Of a DNA stretch of 64,000 bases, positions 32,121-40,331 are shown one piece after another; position 1 is the first letter of the stretch, and each line of letters begins with the position of its first letter. Source of the DNA: Candidatus Aphodovivens avistercoris. GTDB lineage: Bacteria > Actinomycetota > Coriobacteriia > Coriobacteriales > Eggerthellaceae. The stretch spans positions 1 through 64,000 of the forward strand of contig DVIW01000012.1 of NCBI GenBank assembly GCA_018710945.1, written 5' to 3'. Made by a program: the position numbers and the translations under genes. The notes beneath the pieces were generated by a model. It had not been told where the DNA came from, did not search any database, and saw only the letters and a list, made by a program, of their open reading frames with translations.

Positions 32121-33020
32121 ATGGCACTCGGCGAATACGTAACCAAGTTCACGACGCGCCTCGACAAGATCATCGAGCGCGAGACGCTGACCAACGACCT
32201 GAACATGAACGGCGACCTGCTGGGCGAGTTCAGCGACGCGGGCGAGATCAAGGTCGCCACGCTCGCGATGGACGGCCTGGCCAACTACGACCGCGCGACC
32301 GGCTTCGTGGACGGCGAGATCACCACCGGCTGGGAGACGATGAAGCTGCGCTACGACCGCGGGCGCGCGTTCTCCATCGACGTGATGGACGACGAAGAGC
32401 ACGCGGCCATCGTGTCGGCCAACGCCATGGCGGAGTTCGAGCGCACCAAGGTAATCCCCGAGGTGGACGCCATCCGCTTCGCGACGCTCGCCGCCAACGC
32501 CGGCAACACCGTCGCAGCCGACCTCACCACGGCGGACGCGGCGTACAAGGCGGTGGCGCTGGGCGAGGAGGCGATGGAGGACCTGGGCGCCGACCTGTCC
32601 AAGTGCCTGCTCTACTGCACCTCCACCGTCAAGCGCCTGCTCCGCGAGAACCAGAAGCAGAACTACCGCCTGTCCCAGGGCGAGAACCCCAACGGCAACT
32701 TCCTCATGTGGGACGAGATGAAGATCGTGACCGTCCCGACGGCGCGCTTCCAGAGCGCCGTCACGCTGCTCGACGGCACGACCTCCGGCCAGGAGGGCGG
32801 CGGCTTCAAGGCGGCAGACGACGCGGTGGCGCTGAACTTCATGATCGTGCACCCGTCCGCAGCGGCGGCCATCCAGCGCCACAAGAAGCTGCGCTACTTC
32901 GCGCCGGACACCAACCAGAAGCGCGACGCGCACCTGTGGCAGTACCGCCTCTTCCACGACCTGCTCGTGTACGAGCAGAAGAAGGGCCTCGTCTACTCCC
33001 ACACCGCGGCGGGAAAATAG
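32121..33020 (+). CDS. major capsid protein
   Basis: 299 aa, starting 3 bp after the scaffold. The HK97-type coat is supported by position, size and content (ATLAMDGLANYDRATGFVDG, YDRGRAFSIDVMDDEEHAA, MIVHPSAAAAIQRHKKLRYF). The gene ends GCG GCG GGA AAA TAG: the heptamer G GGA AAA lies directly before the stop, and the -1 frame stays open for 143 further codons. A longer minor coat form of 442 aa is therefore likely. Confidence 0.9.
   Translation: MALGEYVTKFTTRLDKIIERETLTNDLNMNGDLLGEFSDAGEIKVATLAMDGLANYDRATGFVDGEITTGWETMKLRYDRGRAFSIDVMDDEEHAAIVSANAMAEFERTKVIPEVDAIRFATLAANAGNTVAADLTTADAAYKAVALGEEAMEDLGADLSKCLLYCTSTVKRLLRENQKQNYRLSQGENPNGNFLMWDEMKIVTVPTARFQSAVTLLDGTTSGQEGGGFKAADDAVALNFMIVHPSAAAAIQRHKKLRYFAPDTNQKRDAHLWQYRLFHDLLVYEQKKGLVYSHTAAGK
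33011..33017 (+). promoter_or_regulatory. -1 ribosomal slippery heptamer at the end of the capsid gene
   Basis: G GGA AAA in the reading phase X XXY YYZ, followed at once by the TAG stop. After slipping, ATA GCG CCC is read and the frame stays open to 33448. A GC-rich hairpin is possible about 40 bp downstream (CCCC-AC-GGGG with flanking GAG/CTC, about 33065-33085). Confidence 0.6.
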
Positions 33021-33043
33021 CGCCCGACCCCGATCAGGCAACG

Positions 33044-33448
33044 GTGGCCGCATCCGCGCCCGGGAGCGGCCCCACGGGGCTCGGTGACGTGACGTTCGAG
33101 CAGCTGGGATCCTACACGGTGTCCCAGGACGGCTCGAAGATCACGGTCGAGGGCGAGCTGCGCCGCGTCGAATGGCCCGAGTTCAGCGACCGCGAGAGCG
33201 ACCGCACAGGCTACTACCTGACGCTGCTTCTCTCGGGCGATGCGGGCGCCTACGTCGGCAAGGAGACGCCGAGCGGCGACTGGAAGGCGTCGCCGGTGTC
33301 CGAGTGCGCCGACGGCTGGTGCGTCGCGGTCGAACAGGGATCGCCCGGCTTCTCGTTCCAGGTTTTCAAGAACCGCGAGGACGCCGAGGCGAAGCGCGAC
33401 GGCGCGGCCTACGAGGTGGACCTGTCGGGGGTGTCCTATGGATCATAG
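33044..33448 (+). CDS. capsid C-terminal extension or decoration protein
   Basis: The frame that continues from the capsid slippery site encodes a compact beta-rich domain (VTFEQLGSYTVSQDG, ADGWCVAVEQGSPGFSFQVF). A GTG at 33044 would give a free 134-aa protein, but only a weak ribosome site precedes it. Read through from the capsid gene it adds 143 residues. Either way it is probably displayed on the capsid surface. No family recognised. Confidence 0.6.
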   Translation: MAASAPGSGPTGLGDVTFEQLGSYTVSQDGSKITVEGELRRVEWPEFSDRESDRTGYYLTLLLSGDAGAYVGKETPSGDWKASPVSECADGWCVAVEQGSPGFSFQVFKNREDAEAKRDGAAYEVDLSGVSYGS

Positions 33449-33794
33449 GCCCGACTACGCCTTCTACTCCGAGCAATACGGCGGGAGCCTCGACGAGAAG
33501 TCGTTCGACGCCGCCCTCCCCCACGCGCTCGCCGAGGTGCGGCGCCTCACGTGGCCGAACGACCCGTCGCTGGACGAGGCGGCCTACATGCGGGCCGTGT
33601 GCGCGGCCGTCGAGGTGGACGCGGCCTACGGCTGCACGGGCGGCGCGGGGTCGCTCCAGTCGGTGACGGTCGGCTCCGTGTCCATGGGGTTCGGCTCCCA
33701 AGGCGGCGAGGCGTCGTACTCCGCCGACATGGCGCGGGCCGTGCGCGGGGAGCTCGCCGGCACGGGCCTGCTGTTCATGGGGGTGGGGTCGTGA
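33438..33794 (+). CDS. head-tail connector protein
   Basis: 118 aa, overlapping the previous frame by 11 bp. Helical N-terminal half (DEKSFDAALPHALAEVRRL, DEAAYMRAVCAAVEVDAAYG), as in gp15/gp6-like adaptors that sit under the portal. Assignment rests on place and helical content. Confidence 0.68.
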   Translation: MDHRPDYAFYSEQYGGSLDEKSFDAALPHALAEVRRLTWPNDPSLDEAAYMRAVCAAVEVDAAYGCTGGAGSLQSVTVGSVSMGFGSQGGEASYSADMARAVRGELAGTGLLFMGVGS

Positions 33795-34105
33795 GGATAC
33801 CGCCCATCCCCGCCTTCTGCCGGCGCGAGCAGGTGGAGGTCGAGCGCCAGGAGGAGGGCGGCTTCGGCGAGCCCGTTGCCGTCCCCCGCTGCCGCGTCGA
33901 GCGGTCAGCCCGGCTCTCGCCCAACGACTGGCAGCTCACCGCCGGGTGCTCGGCGCGCGTGTACATCGACGCTACCGAGTACGGCGGCGATCTGGCGGAA
34001 GGAGACCTGATCTCGTTCGACGGCGAGCGGCACGCCGTCGCGGCAGTGAAGAGGCTGGACCACCCCGACGGGACGCCGCACCACTGGGAGGCCGACGTGG
34101 CATGA
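33791..34105 (+). CDS. head-completion / minor capsid protein
   Basis: 104 aa, GTG start overlapping the previous stop. Beta-rich (VTAVPRCRVERSA-type strands, ARVYIDATEYGGDL, HHWEADVA). The second of four consecutive connector-type genes; fits the stopper position. Confidence 0.62.
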   Translation: MRIPPIPAFCRREQVEVERQEEGGFGEPVAVPRCRVERSARLSPNDWQLTAGCSARVYIDATEYGGDLAEGDLISFDGERHAVAAVKRLDHPDGTPHHWEADVA

Positions 34106-34461
34106 GCAAGGCGGCAGGATGCAGCGTCAAGATCGACCTGTCCGGCATGGAGCGCAGGTTCGGCGCCGAGCGGCTCAAGGCGAACCAGGAGGCGTTCGCC
34201 AGGCGCGTGGCGTTCGAGGCGCGCGACTACGTGCCGGTTGACGAGGAAACGCTGCGGGATTCGGAGCCGCTTGCCAGCGACTACGCCGCCGGCAGGATCG
34301 AGTGGAGCCAGCCCTACGCCCAGCGCGTCCACGACCTGCCGCAGTCGAGCATCAAAAAGGCCAAGAACCCCAACGCCCGATCCCATTGGCCCGCGGAGGC
34401 CAAGAGGGAGCGCCTGGGCGCGTGGGAGGAGTTCGCCCGGAAGCTCATGGAGGAGAGATGA
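34102..34461 (+). CDS. HK97 gp10-like / minor capsid protein 2
   Basis: 119 aa, ATGA overlap. YVPVDEETLRDSEPLASD and YAQRVHDLPQSSIKKAKNPNA match the gp10-like family pattern (late loop followed by a helical, basic end). Joins head and tail. Confidence 0.75.
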   Translation: MSKAAGCSVKIDLSGMERRFGAERLKANQEAFARRVAFEARDYVPVDEETLRDSEPLASDYAAGRIEWSQPYAQRVHDLPQSSIKKAKNPNARSHWPAEAKRERLGAWEEFARKLMEER

Positions 34462-34853
34462 CCGAAGCCATCGACATATGCGAGCGCGCAGCCGACGCGC
34501 TGAGGGGCGCCGGAATGGACGCGCTGGGAACGCGCATCGACCGCATCACCGGCAAGGACGGCGTTGTGGTGCGGATGATGCCGTCGAGGACGCTTGAGCA
34601 CTACCTTGACGGCTCCAGGCTCGTCGAATGCGTCCTGCAGGTGGTTTCCAAAAGGCTCAACCCCGCCGACGCCATGGCGGATTGCGAGCGCGCCTCCGAT
34701 GCGCTGCGCGCCGCCGACCTGTCGAGCGCGAACGGCTCGTATGCCGTGGTGCTGCCGGCAGAGCCCGACGGGGACATGGAGGAGCTGGCCGTCGGCGAGG
34801 ACAGGCGCCACGTGTGGGCCGTGCGCCTCGCCGTGCAGATCATGAGAAGCTAG
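34458..34853 (+). CDS. tail terminator-like / minor capsid protein
   Basis: 131 aa, ATGA overlap. VVVRMMPSRTLEHYLDGSRL, then a helix and strand pair, in the position of the tail terminator just before the tail-tube gene. Confidence 0.65.
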   Translation: MTEAIDICERAADALRGAGMDALGTRIDRITGKDGVVVRMMPSRTLEHYLDGSRLVECVLQVVSKRLNPADAMADCERASDALRAADLSSANGSYAVVLPAEPDGDMEELAVGEDRRHVWAVRLAVQIMRS

Positions 34854-34867
34854 AGAAAGGCAAGGAA

Positions 34868-35599
34868 ATGGCGGAAGACATCGGATTCGCGCAGAACTAC
34901 ACCAACCTTTACTTCATCGACACCACGCCGAGCGGGAGCGCGCGCACCTGGGCGCGCATCGGCGCGGGCATCAACAACGTTGCCCCCGCCGGCAACGAGG
35001 TGGTGACGCAGGACCCCTACTACGACGGCGAGGGCGTGGCGGAGTCGGACGTGACCGGCGGCCAGCCGGTGTTCAGCTTCTCCGGCCACCGCAAGTTCGG
35101 CGACCCGGCGCAGGACTACATCGCGTCGCTGTTCATCAACTACGGCCCCAGCCGCAGGACCAACTTCAAATGGGTCATCCCGAACGGCGGGACGTTCGAG
35201 GGGAAGTGCTCCGTCGTCAACGTCCAGCCGCAGGGCGGCGACCCGAACGCCAAGGGCGACTTCAACTTCGAGGTCCACATGAACGGAATGCCATCGTTCT
35301 CGCCCGGCGACAAGACCACGCATCCCGACGAAATCGCCGCGTCGGCCGTCACCGTCCAGGCCGGATCGACCTCGGCGATAAACGCCTCCGTGACCCCGGA
35401 GACCGCATCCGACAGCCTGGTCTACGCCGTTGACAACGACGAGATCGCAACGGTCGATCCCCTGGGCAACGTGACCGGCGCCAAGGCCGGAACCTGCAAG
35501 GTGAGCGTCAAGAGCGCCGTGAAGCCCACGGTGCAGGCCACCGTGGAGGTCACCGTGAGCGCAGGCGCCGCCATGTCCGCGGCGCGGGCGGAGAAGTAG
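34868..35599 (+). CDS. major tail tube protein with C-terminal Ig-like (Big2) domain
   Basis: 243 aa. Residues 1 to about 150 are the tube protein (IGFAQNYTNLYFIDTTPSG, FSFSGHRKFGDPAQDYIA, FNFEVHMNGMPSFSPG). Residues about 155-235 are a bacterial Ig-like fold (VTVQAGSTSAINASVTPETA, then ATVDPLGNVTGAKAGTCKVS). Such decorations project from the tail and can aid weak cell binding. Own AAGG ribosome site. Confidence 0.85.
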   Translation: MAEDIGFAQNYTNLYFIDTTPSGSARTWARIGAGINNVAPAGNEVVTQDPYYDGEGVAESDVTGGQPVFSFSGHRKFGDPAQDYIASLFINYGPSRRTNFKWVIPNGGTFEGKCSVVNVQPQGGDPNAKGDFNFEVHMNGMPSFSPGDKTTHPDEIAASAVTVQAGSTSAINASVTPETASDSLVYAVDNDEIATVDPLGNVTGAKAGTCKVSVKSAVKPTVQATVEVTVSAGAAMSAARAEK

Positions 35600-35604
35600 C
35601 GCAA

Positions 35605-35623
35605 GCGACACCCGGGAGACAAT
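35605..35623 (+). promoter_or_regulatory. late-region 19-bp motif, copy 2
   Basis: GCGACACCCGGGAGACAAT. Similarity to the 45383 copy extends further: both read CAAGCGACAC at the left and ACCAAGGG at the right, over about 37 bp. Lies 6 bp after the tail-tube stop. Confidence 0.5.
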
Positions 35624-35632
35624 GCCGGCACC

Positions 35633-35663
35633 AAGGGCCGCGGGGCGCACCCTCGCGGCCCTT
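35633..35663 (+). terminator. hairpin between tail tube and tail chaperone genes
   Basis: Perfect 10-bp stem AAGGGCCGCG/CGCGGCCCTT with an 11-bp loop, followed by CCGCTTTCGG. It probably lowers expression of the genes behind the abundant tail-tube gene. Confidence 0.6.
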
Positions 35664-35685
35664 CCGCTTTCGGAAGGAGGAAACG

Positions 35686-36084
35686 ATGGCGACCCTCAAC
35701 CTCATGCGCCAGAAGGAGACCATAAGGCTCGACGACTCGCGGGATTCCCCGGAATTCGAGCTCGACCTGGGCGACAGCAGGCTCAAGGCCCTGTCCGTGC
35801 CGTTCGGGCAGGCCTACCGCACCATCAGCCGGTTCGCCAAGGGGCAAGGCGGCGATCCTGCGGCTTTGGCCGGCGCCTACAAGGAGGTCGTGGCCGCCGC
35901 GCTTGGCGAGGAGGCATACCGCGCCATCCTGGACTACGTGACGTGCGGGGCGAACGACGCGGAGGACGCGACGGTATACATGGCCCCGGTGGTCACCTAC
36001 CTGTTCGCCCGCTACTCGGACGCGTGCACGCAGAAGCGGCTCAACCTCGCGGAGAAGTACCTTGCGTCTGACAGAGCCGATTAG
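35686..36084 (+). CDS. tail assembly chaperone (gpG-like)
   Basis: 132 aa with AAGGAGG site. The position between tail tube and tape measure and the helical content fit gpG. The next frame overlaps its last 23 bp but in the +1 phase and with its own start, so a classic -1 G/GT fusion is not evident. Confidence 0.72.
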   Translation: MATLNLMRQKETIRLDDSRDSPEFELDLGDSRLKALSVPFGQAYRTISRFAKGQGGDPAALAGAYKEVVAAALGEEAYRAILDYVTCGANDAEDATVYMAPVVTYLFARYSDACTQKRLNLAEKYLASDRAD

Positions 36085-36673
36085 GAGGCGCAACGGCAGG
36101 CTCGTGGCCGACGTGGAGGGCCACGAGGCGTACAGCGATGCCGTCGCGGCGCTCAGGCTGCTTGAGATCACCGGCGAAGAGGCGGCCCCAGCCGACAAGA
36201 CGTGGGTTGCCTGGCGAGTCGTGTTCGTCGATGCGGAATCGGCTTCCAAGGACGGGCCGGGGCTTCTCGCCCGCGCCGCGTGGGAGCTGTACGGCATCGA
36301 TCTGGACGGCTCGCACGCATCGGAGTGCGGTGGGAAGCGCGTGATCGACTGGGAGGCCGACGCGCAGCGGATCGCGGCGAGCGTGCGGCAGGTGTACGGG
36401 GTCACCTGGGAGCAGTTCGCGCGCGAGACGGCGTTCAGGGACGCCTGCGCGATGATCGGGATGCTGCCGCGCGATACGCCCATGGGGACGGCCATCCACT
36501 ACCGGACGGCGAAAGCCCCCAGGTTCAACGGCAAGAACGGAGAGCAGGTGGCGGCGTTCAAGCGGGCGCAGAGGGCGTTCGCCATCGACGGAGGGGGAGA
36601 CCCCGCCAAGGCGTCGAACGACGCGATGGCGGACTTCGCGGCATCGATGATGAGGGCGGTGGGAAGTGTCTGA
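36062..36673 (+). CDS. Gp15-like tail protein / second chaperone
   Basis: 203 aa, TTG start with GGAG 8 bp upstream inside the previous gene. Contains WELYGIDLDGSHASECGGKR and VIDWEADAQRIAASVRQVYG. The bacteriophage Gp15-like family sits in this place before tape-measure genes. It overlaps the tape-measure start by 8 bp. Confidence 0.72.
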   Translation: MRLTEPIRRRNGRLVADVEGHEAYSDAVAALRLLEITGEEAAPADKTWVAWRVVFVDAESASKDGPGLLARAAWELYGIDLDGSHASECGGKRVIDWEADAQRIAASVRQVYGVTWEQFARETAFRDACAMIGMLPRDTPMGTAIHYRTAKAPRFNGKNGEQVAAFKRAQRAFAIDGGGDPAKASNDAMADFAASMMRAVGSV

Positions 36674-39600
36674 CGGTAGCGTCACCATCGAAGCGATCCT
36701 CGACGCATCGGGCGTCGAGCGCGGCGCCAAGCGCATAGAGGGCGCGCTTGAGGGCATCGGCACGAGGCCGTTCGACGATCTGGCCGACGGCGCCGGCAAA
36801 GCGTCCGACGCCCTGGGCGAAGAGGCCGAGAAGGCCTCCAAAGCGGGCGACGAGACGGAGAAGGCGGGCGAGAAGTCCCGCAAGTCCTCCGCTGGCCACG
36901 ACAAGCTCAAGGACAGCGCGGAGAAGGCGGGAACCGCCCTGCAGGTGGGCCTTGCCGGAGCCGCCGTAGCCGCCGGAGCGGCGGTTTTCGCGGCAGCAGC
37001 CGACTACGAGGGCGCCCAGAGCCGCATCCAGGCCGCTCTGGGCGTGTCCGCGGAAGAGGCTGGGCGGTTTCGCGACATCGGGGCGTCGCTGTACGAAGAG
37101 GGCTGGGGGAACAGCCTTGACCAGGTGACCGACGCGCTGATCCAGACCAAGGAGACCATCCGCGACATCGACGAGACCGGCCTGCAGAAGGTCACCGAGA
37201 ACGCGCTGGCACTGGAGAAGGTGTTCGGCGCGGACGTGAACGAGACGATACGCGGCACGAACGCCCTGATGGAGGGATTCGGCCTCACCGCCGAAGAGGC
37301 ATCCGACCTCATGGCCGCCGGCATGCAGCGGGGGTTGAACTACACCGACGAGCTGGGCGACAACCTCTCCGAGTACGCCGGGCGTTGGGGCGATGCCGGG
37401 ATGACCGCATCGCAGTACTTCTCGCTTTTGGAAGCCGGAACCGCGAACGGGGCCTACAACCTCGACAAGGTAGGCGACTTCCTGAACGAGTTCCTGACCA
37501 GCCTTTCCGATGGAAGAATGGAAGAGAACATCGGGCGGCTGTCCGAGGGCACCCAGGAGGTGTTCGAGAACTTCAAGGCAGGAAAGGCCACCGCCGAGGG
37601 CGTGCTGAACGCCGTCATAGGCGATCTGGGCAGCATGACCGACGAGACGGAGCGGGCGAGCATCGCCAGCGACCTGTGGTCGAGCCTGGGCGAGGACAAC
37701 GCCATGAGCATGATCCTCGCCATGGGCAACGTCGATGACACGTTCGGCGACGTTGCGGGGTCGTCCGAGCAGGTTGCCGCGTCAATGGAGCAGTCTTTCG
37801 CCCAGAAGGCCCAGGCAGCCGTGCGCACCCTGGCCGGGTCGTTGGAAGGCCTCGGAGACCCCATGCTCAACATAGCCGAGTACGCCGCCGAGCTGGTGAC
37901 GGCGTTCGCGGAGTGGTTCGGGAGCCTCAGCGAAGGCGAGCAGCGGGCAGTGGTGACGTTCGCGGCGATAGCCGCAGCCGCCGTGCCCGTTGCCAAGGGC
38001 GTCAACGCCGTGAAAGACGCCGCCAAGGGGGCCGGAGGCATCCTGCAGGCTGCGTCCGGCGCGTTCCAGGCGTTCGCCGAGGCCGCAGGGCTGGCGGGCG
38101 ACGGCGTTGAGGACGCCGGGAAGAAATCAAGCAAGGCCAAGGGCAAGTTCAGCGGGCTGGTTTCCGCCGTCAACCCAATGACGGCCATGTTCGGCGTGCT
38201 GGCGGGCGCTGCGGTCTACCTGGGCGTGTCGTACCTTGAGGCTGCGGAGGACGCCGCCGAGTTGGACAAGGCCACCAACGGGCTGCGCGACGCGGTTTCC
38301 GGCGCTGGGGCCGCTTCGCAGGGGGCCGTTTCGGGCGTGGGCGCGTTTGGGGGCGCGGCGGCAAGCTCGGCGAAGTCGGTTGACGAGCTGCGCGAATCGC
38401 AGGCCGCGTGGGTTGACGACCTCAACGCCCGCCAAGCCGACCTCAACGCCGCGAACGGCACGCTCGACGCGTACATGGCCGCCATCGAAGACCTTGCGGG
38501 CAGAACCGACCTGTCGGCCACCGAGCAGGCCAAGCTGAAGGCCGCCGTCGATGCCGTGAACGACGCCTGCGGCACGACCTACGCCGTGGCGCAGGACGCG
38601 GGCGGGGCGTACCAGGTCATGGCCGACGGGGCGGCGGTGGCGACCGACGACATAAGCCGGCTCGTCGAGGCCCAGAAGATGCAGGCCAAGCTCGACGTGT
38701 ACCAGGACGACTACGCCGAGGCAATGCAGCAGGAGGCCGACGCGGCGGCCACGCTTGCCGAAGCCAAGCAGAAGCAGGCTGCGGCGCAGCAGAAGGTCAA
38801 CGACGCCCTTGCTGCCGGATGGACGCCGGACATGATGGCGCAGTACGACTACGAGCTAGCCCAGGCGAACGCGAACCTGGACGAGGCCCAGCAGCTCTAC
38901 GACGGGGCCGCCGGCGCCCTGTCTGGCTACGAGGAGCAGATGGCCCTCGCGCAGATGGCGCTGGAGGGGATGGACGCGGGATACGCCTCGTTCATCAGCA
39001 ACTCGTCGCTGCTGACCTCCGCGCTCATGGGCAACGGCCAGTCGCTCACCAGCTTTAGGGATGCGCTTGAGGCCACGGGAGTTTCCACCGAGGCCCTTGC
39101 AAGCCTTTCCGACGAGCAGCTGACGGAGCTTGCCAACAGCTACGACGGCACCATCAACTCGATCTCCGACCTGCTCTCCGAATACGACGAGGGCCTGGCG
39201 GGACACGCCGCGTCGGCCATGGAAACGATAGACGGCGCATTCGGGTATTCCACCGACCAGCTCTACGCCTTGGCGGAGCAGTTCGGCGTCCAGGGGGACG
39301 CGGCCATGGCGGCCTACGCCGCCGCCATCCAGAACGGCACGGAACCGGCCATAGCCGCCCTGTCTGTAACCACGGGCGCGAACGCGCAGCAATTGCAGGA
39401 CGTGGCGACGCAGGCGGGAATCAAGGGCAGCGAGGCCATGGCCGCCTACGCGACGGCCATCCAGAACGGTTACGAGCCTGCTTTCGCGGCGCTTGCGACG
39501 GTGACCGGGGCCAACGCCCAGCAGCTGCAGGATGCGGCTGCCCAGGCGGGCGTGAGCGGCGACCAGGCCATGAGCAACTACACCACGGCCATAAACGCGG

Positions 39601-40331
39601 GCTACAGCCCCACCGTGGCGGCTGCTGCGGCCATCAAGGGCATCACGGTTGACCAGCTGTCCCAGGCGGCTGCAGAGGCCGGGTACACGGGAGCCGACGC
39701 GGTTGAGCGGTACGCCGCCGGCATCATAGGCAAGAGCGGCACCGCGGAAAGCGCGGGCGAGGCGGTTGCCGGCGAGGCGAAATCCGGCCTCGAGTCAAAG
39801 AACGCGAGTGCGGCCGAATCCGGCTCGCACTTGGTGCAGAACTTCAAATCGGGCATGGAGTCGATGGCAGCCGTGGCGTACAACGCCGCTGCGGGAATCG
39901 CGTCGACAATCGCGTCCGCCCTGCAGTTCTCGGTCCCCGAGAAGGGTCCGTGGTCCGGTGCGGAGCGCGGCGGCGAGCGTTCGGGCGAGCACCTCGTCGA
40001 GAACTTCGCGCGCGGCATCGTCAAAGCAGCGCCAGCCATCGAAGAGGCGTCGCTGTTCGCCGCGTCCGAGGCCCAGGCCCCGTTCTCCCAACCCGCGGGC
40101 CTGGCGAACGACAAGGAGGCGTGGGTGCTTTGCGACCTCCCCTCCCCCGCCCCAGCGCAGAGCGGGGCGTCGTCGGACGGGCTTGCCGAGGCCTTGGCGG
40201 CCGCCATCGGCGAGCGGATGAAGGTCAAAGGCGACACGGTGTACAACTTCTACCAGCCGGTCGAATCGCCCGACGAGATCGCCAGGGCGATCAGGCTGAA
40301 AGAGAGGTACGGATTGGCGGCGAGGTCATGA
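36666..40331 (+). CDS. tail tape measure protein
   Basis: 1221 aa, GTG start. A coiled-coil-rich N terminus is followed by the tape-measure core (YEGAQSRIQAALGVSAEEAG, TNALMEGFGLTAEEASDLMA), hydrophobic segments around 435-530, long helices and a 44-residue repeat array (about 872-1020). The C-terminal LQFSVPEKGPWSGAERGGE is typical of tape-measure ends. Its length sets the tail length, roughly 180 nm if 0.15 nm per residue applies. Confidence 0.92.
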   Translation: MSDGSVTIEAILDASGVERGAKRIEGALEGIGTRPFDDLADGAGKASDALGEEAEKASKAGDETEKAGEKSRKSSAGHDKLKDSAEKAGTALQVGLAGAAVAAGAAVFAAAADYEGAQSRIQAALGVSAEEAGRFRDIGASLYEEGWGNSLDQVTDALIQTKETIRDIDETGLQKVTENALALEKVFGADVNETIRGTNALMEGFGLTAEEASDLMAAGMQRGLNYTDELGDNLSEYAGRWGDAGMTASQYFSLLEAGTANGAYNLDKVGDFLNEFLTSLSDGRMEENIGRLSEGTQEVFENFKAGKATAEGVLNAVIGDLGSMTDETERASIASDLWSSLGEDNAMSMILAMGNVDDTFGDVAGSSEQVAASMEQSFAQKAQAAVRTLAGSLEGLGDPMLNIAEYAAELVTAFAEWFGSLSEGEQRAVVTFAAIAAAAVPVAKGVNAVKDAAKGAGGILQAASGAFQAFAEAAGLAGDGVEDAGKKSSKAKGKFSGLVSAVNPMTAMFGVLAGAAVYLGVSYLEAAEDAAELDKATNGLRDAVSGAGAASQGAVSGVGAFGGAAASSAKSVDELRESQAAWVDDLNARQADLNAANGTLDAYMAAIEDLAGRTDLSATEQAKLKAAVDAVNDACGTTYAVAQDAGGAYQVMADGAAVATDDISRLVEAQKMQAKLDVYQDDYAEAMQQEADAAATLAEAKQKQAAAQQKVNDALAAGWTPDMMAQYDYELAQANANLDEAQQLYDGAAGALSGYEEQMALAQMALEGMDAGYASFISNSSLLTSALMGNGQSLTSFRDALEATGVSTEALASLSDEQLTELANSYDGTINSISDLLSEYDEGLAGHAASAMETIDGAFGYSTDQLYALAEQFGVQGDAAMAAYAAAIQNGTEPAIAALSVTTGANAQQLQDVATQAGIKGSEAMAAYATAIQNGYEPAFAALATVTGANAQQLQDAAAQAGVSGDQAMSNYTTAINAGYSPTVAAAAAIKGITVDQLSQAAAEAGYTGADAVERYAAGIIGKSGTAESAGEAVAGEAKSGLESKNASAAESGSHLVQNFKSGMESMAAVAYNAAAGIASTIASALQFSVPEKGPWSGAERGGERSGEHLVENFARGIVKAAPAIEEASLFAASEAQAPFSQPAGLANDKEAWVLCDLPSPAPAQSGASSDGLAEALAAAIGERMKVKGDTVYNFYQPVESPDEIARAIRLKERYGLAARS
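39279..39725 (+). repeat. 132-bp coding repeats in the tape measure gene
   Basis: About 3.4 copies of a 44-residue unit built on G-x-x-G-x-x-AM-x-x-Y-x-x-AI-x-x-G-x-x-P-x-x-AA and QQLQDxA. The first two are nearly identical at protein level and later copies diverge. Gain or loss of whole units would keep the frame and change tail length. Confidence 0.75.

Noticed and set aside
35686-36673. Possible G/GT-type frameshift fusion of the two tail chaperone genes
   Set aside because: The frames overlap by only 23 bp and are related by +1, no slippery heptamer is visible, and the second gene has its own GGAG-TTG start.
39279-39725. CRISPR-like repeat array
   Set aside because: The repeats are 132-bp protein-coding units without spacers, inside the tape measure gene.
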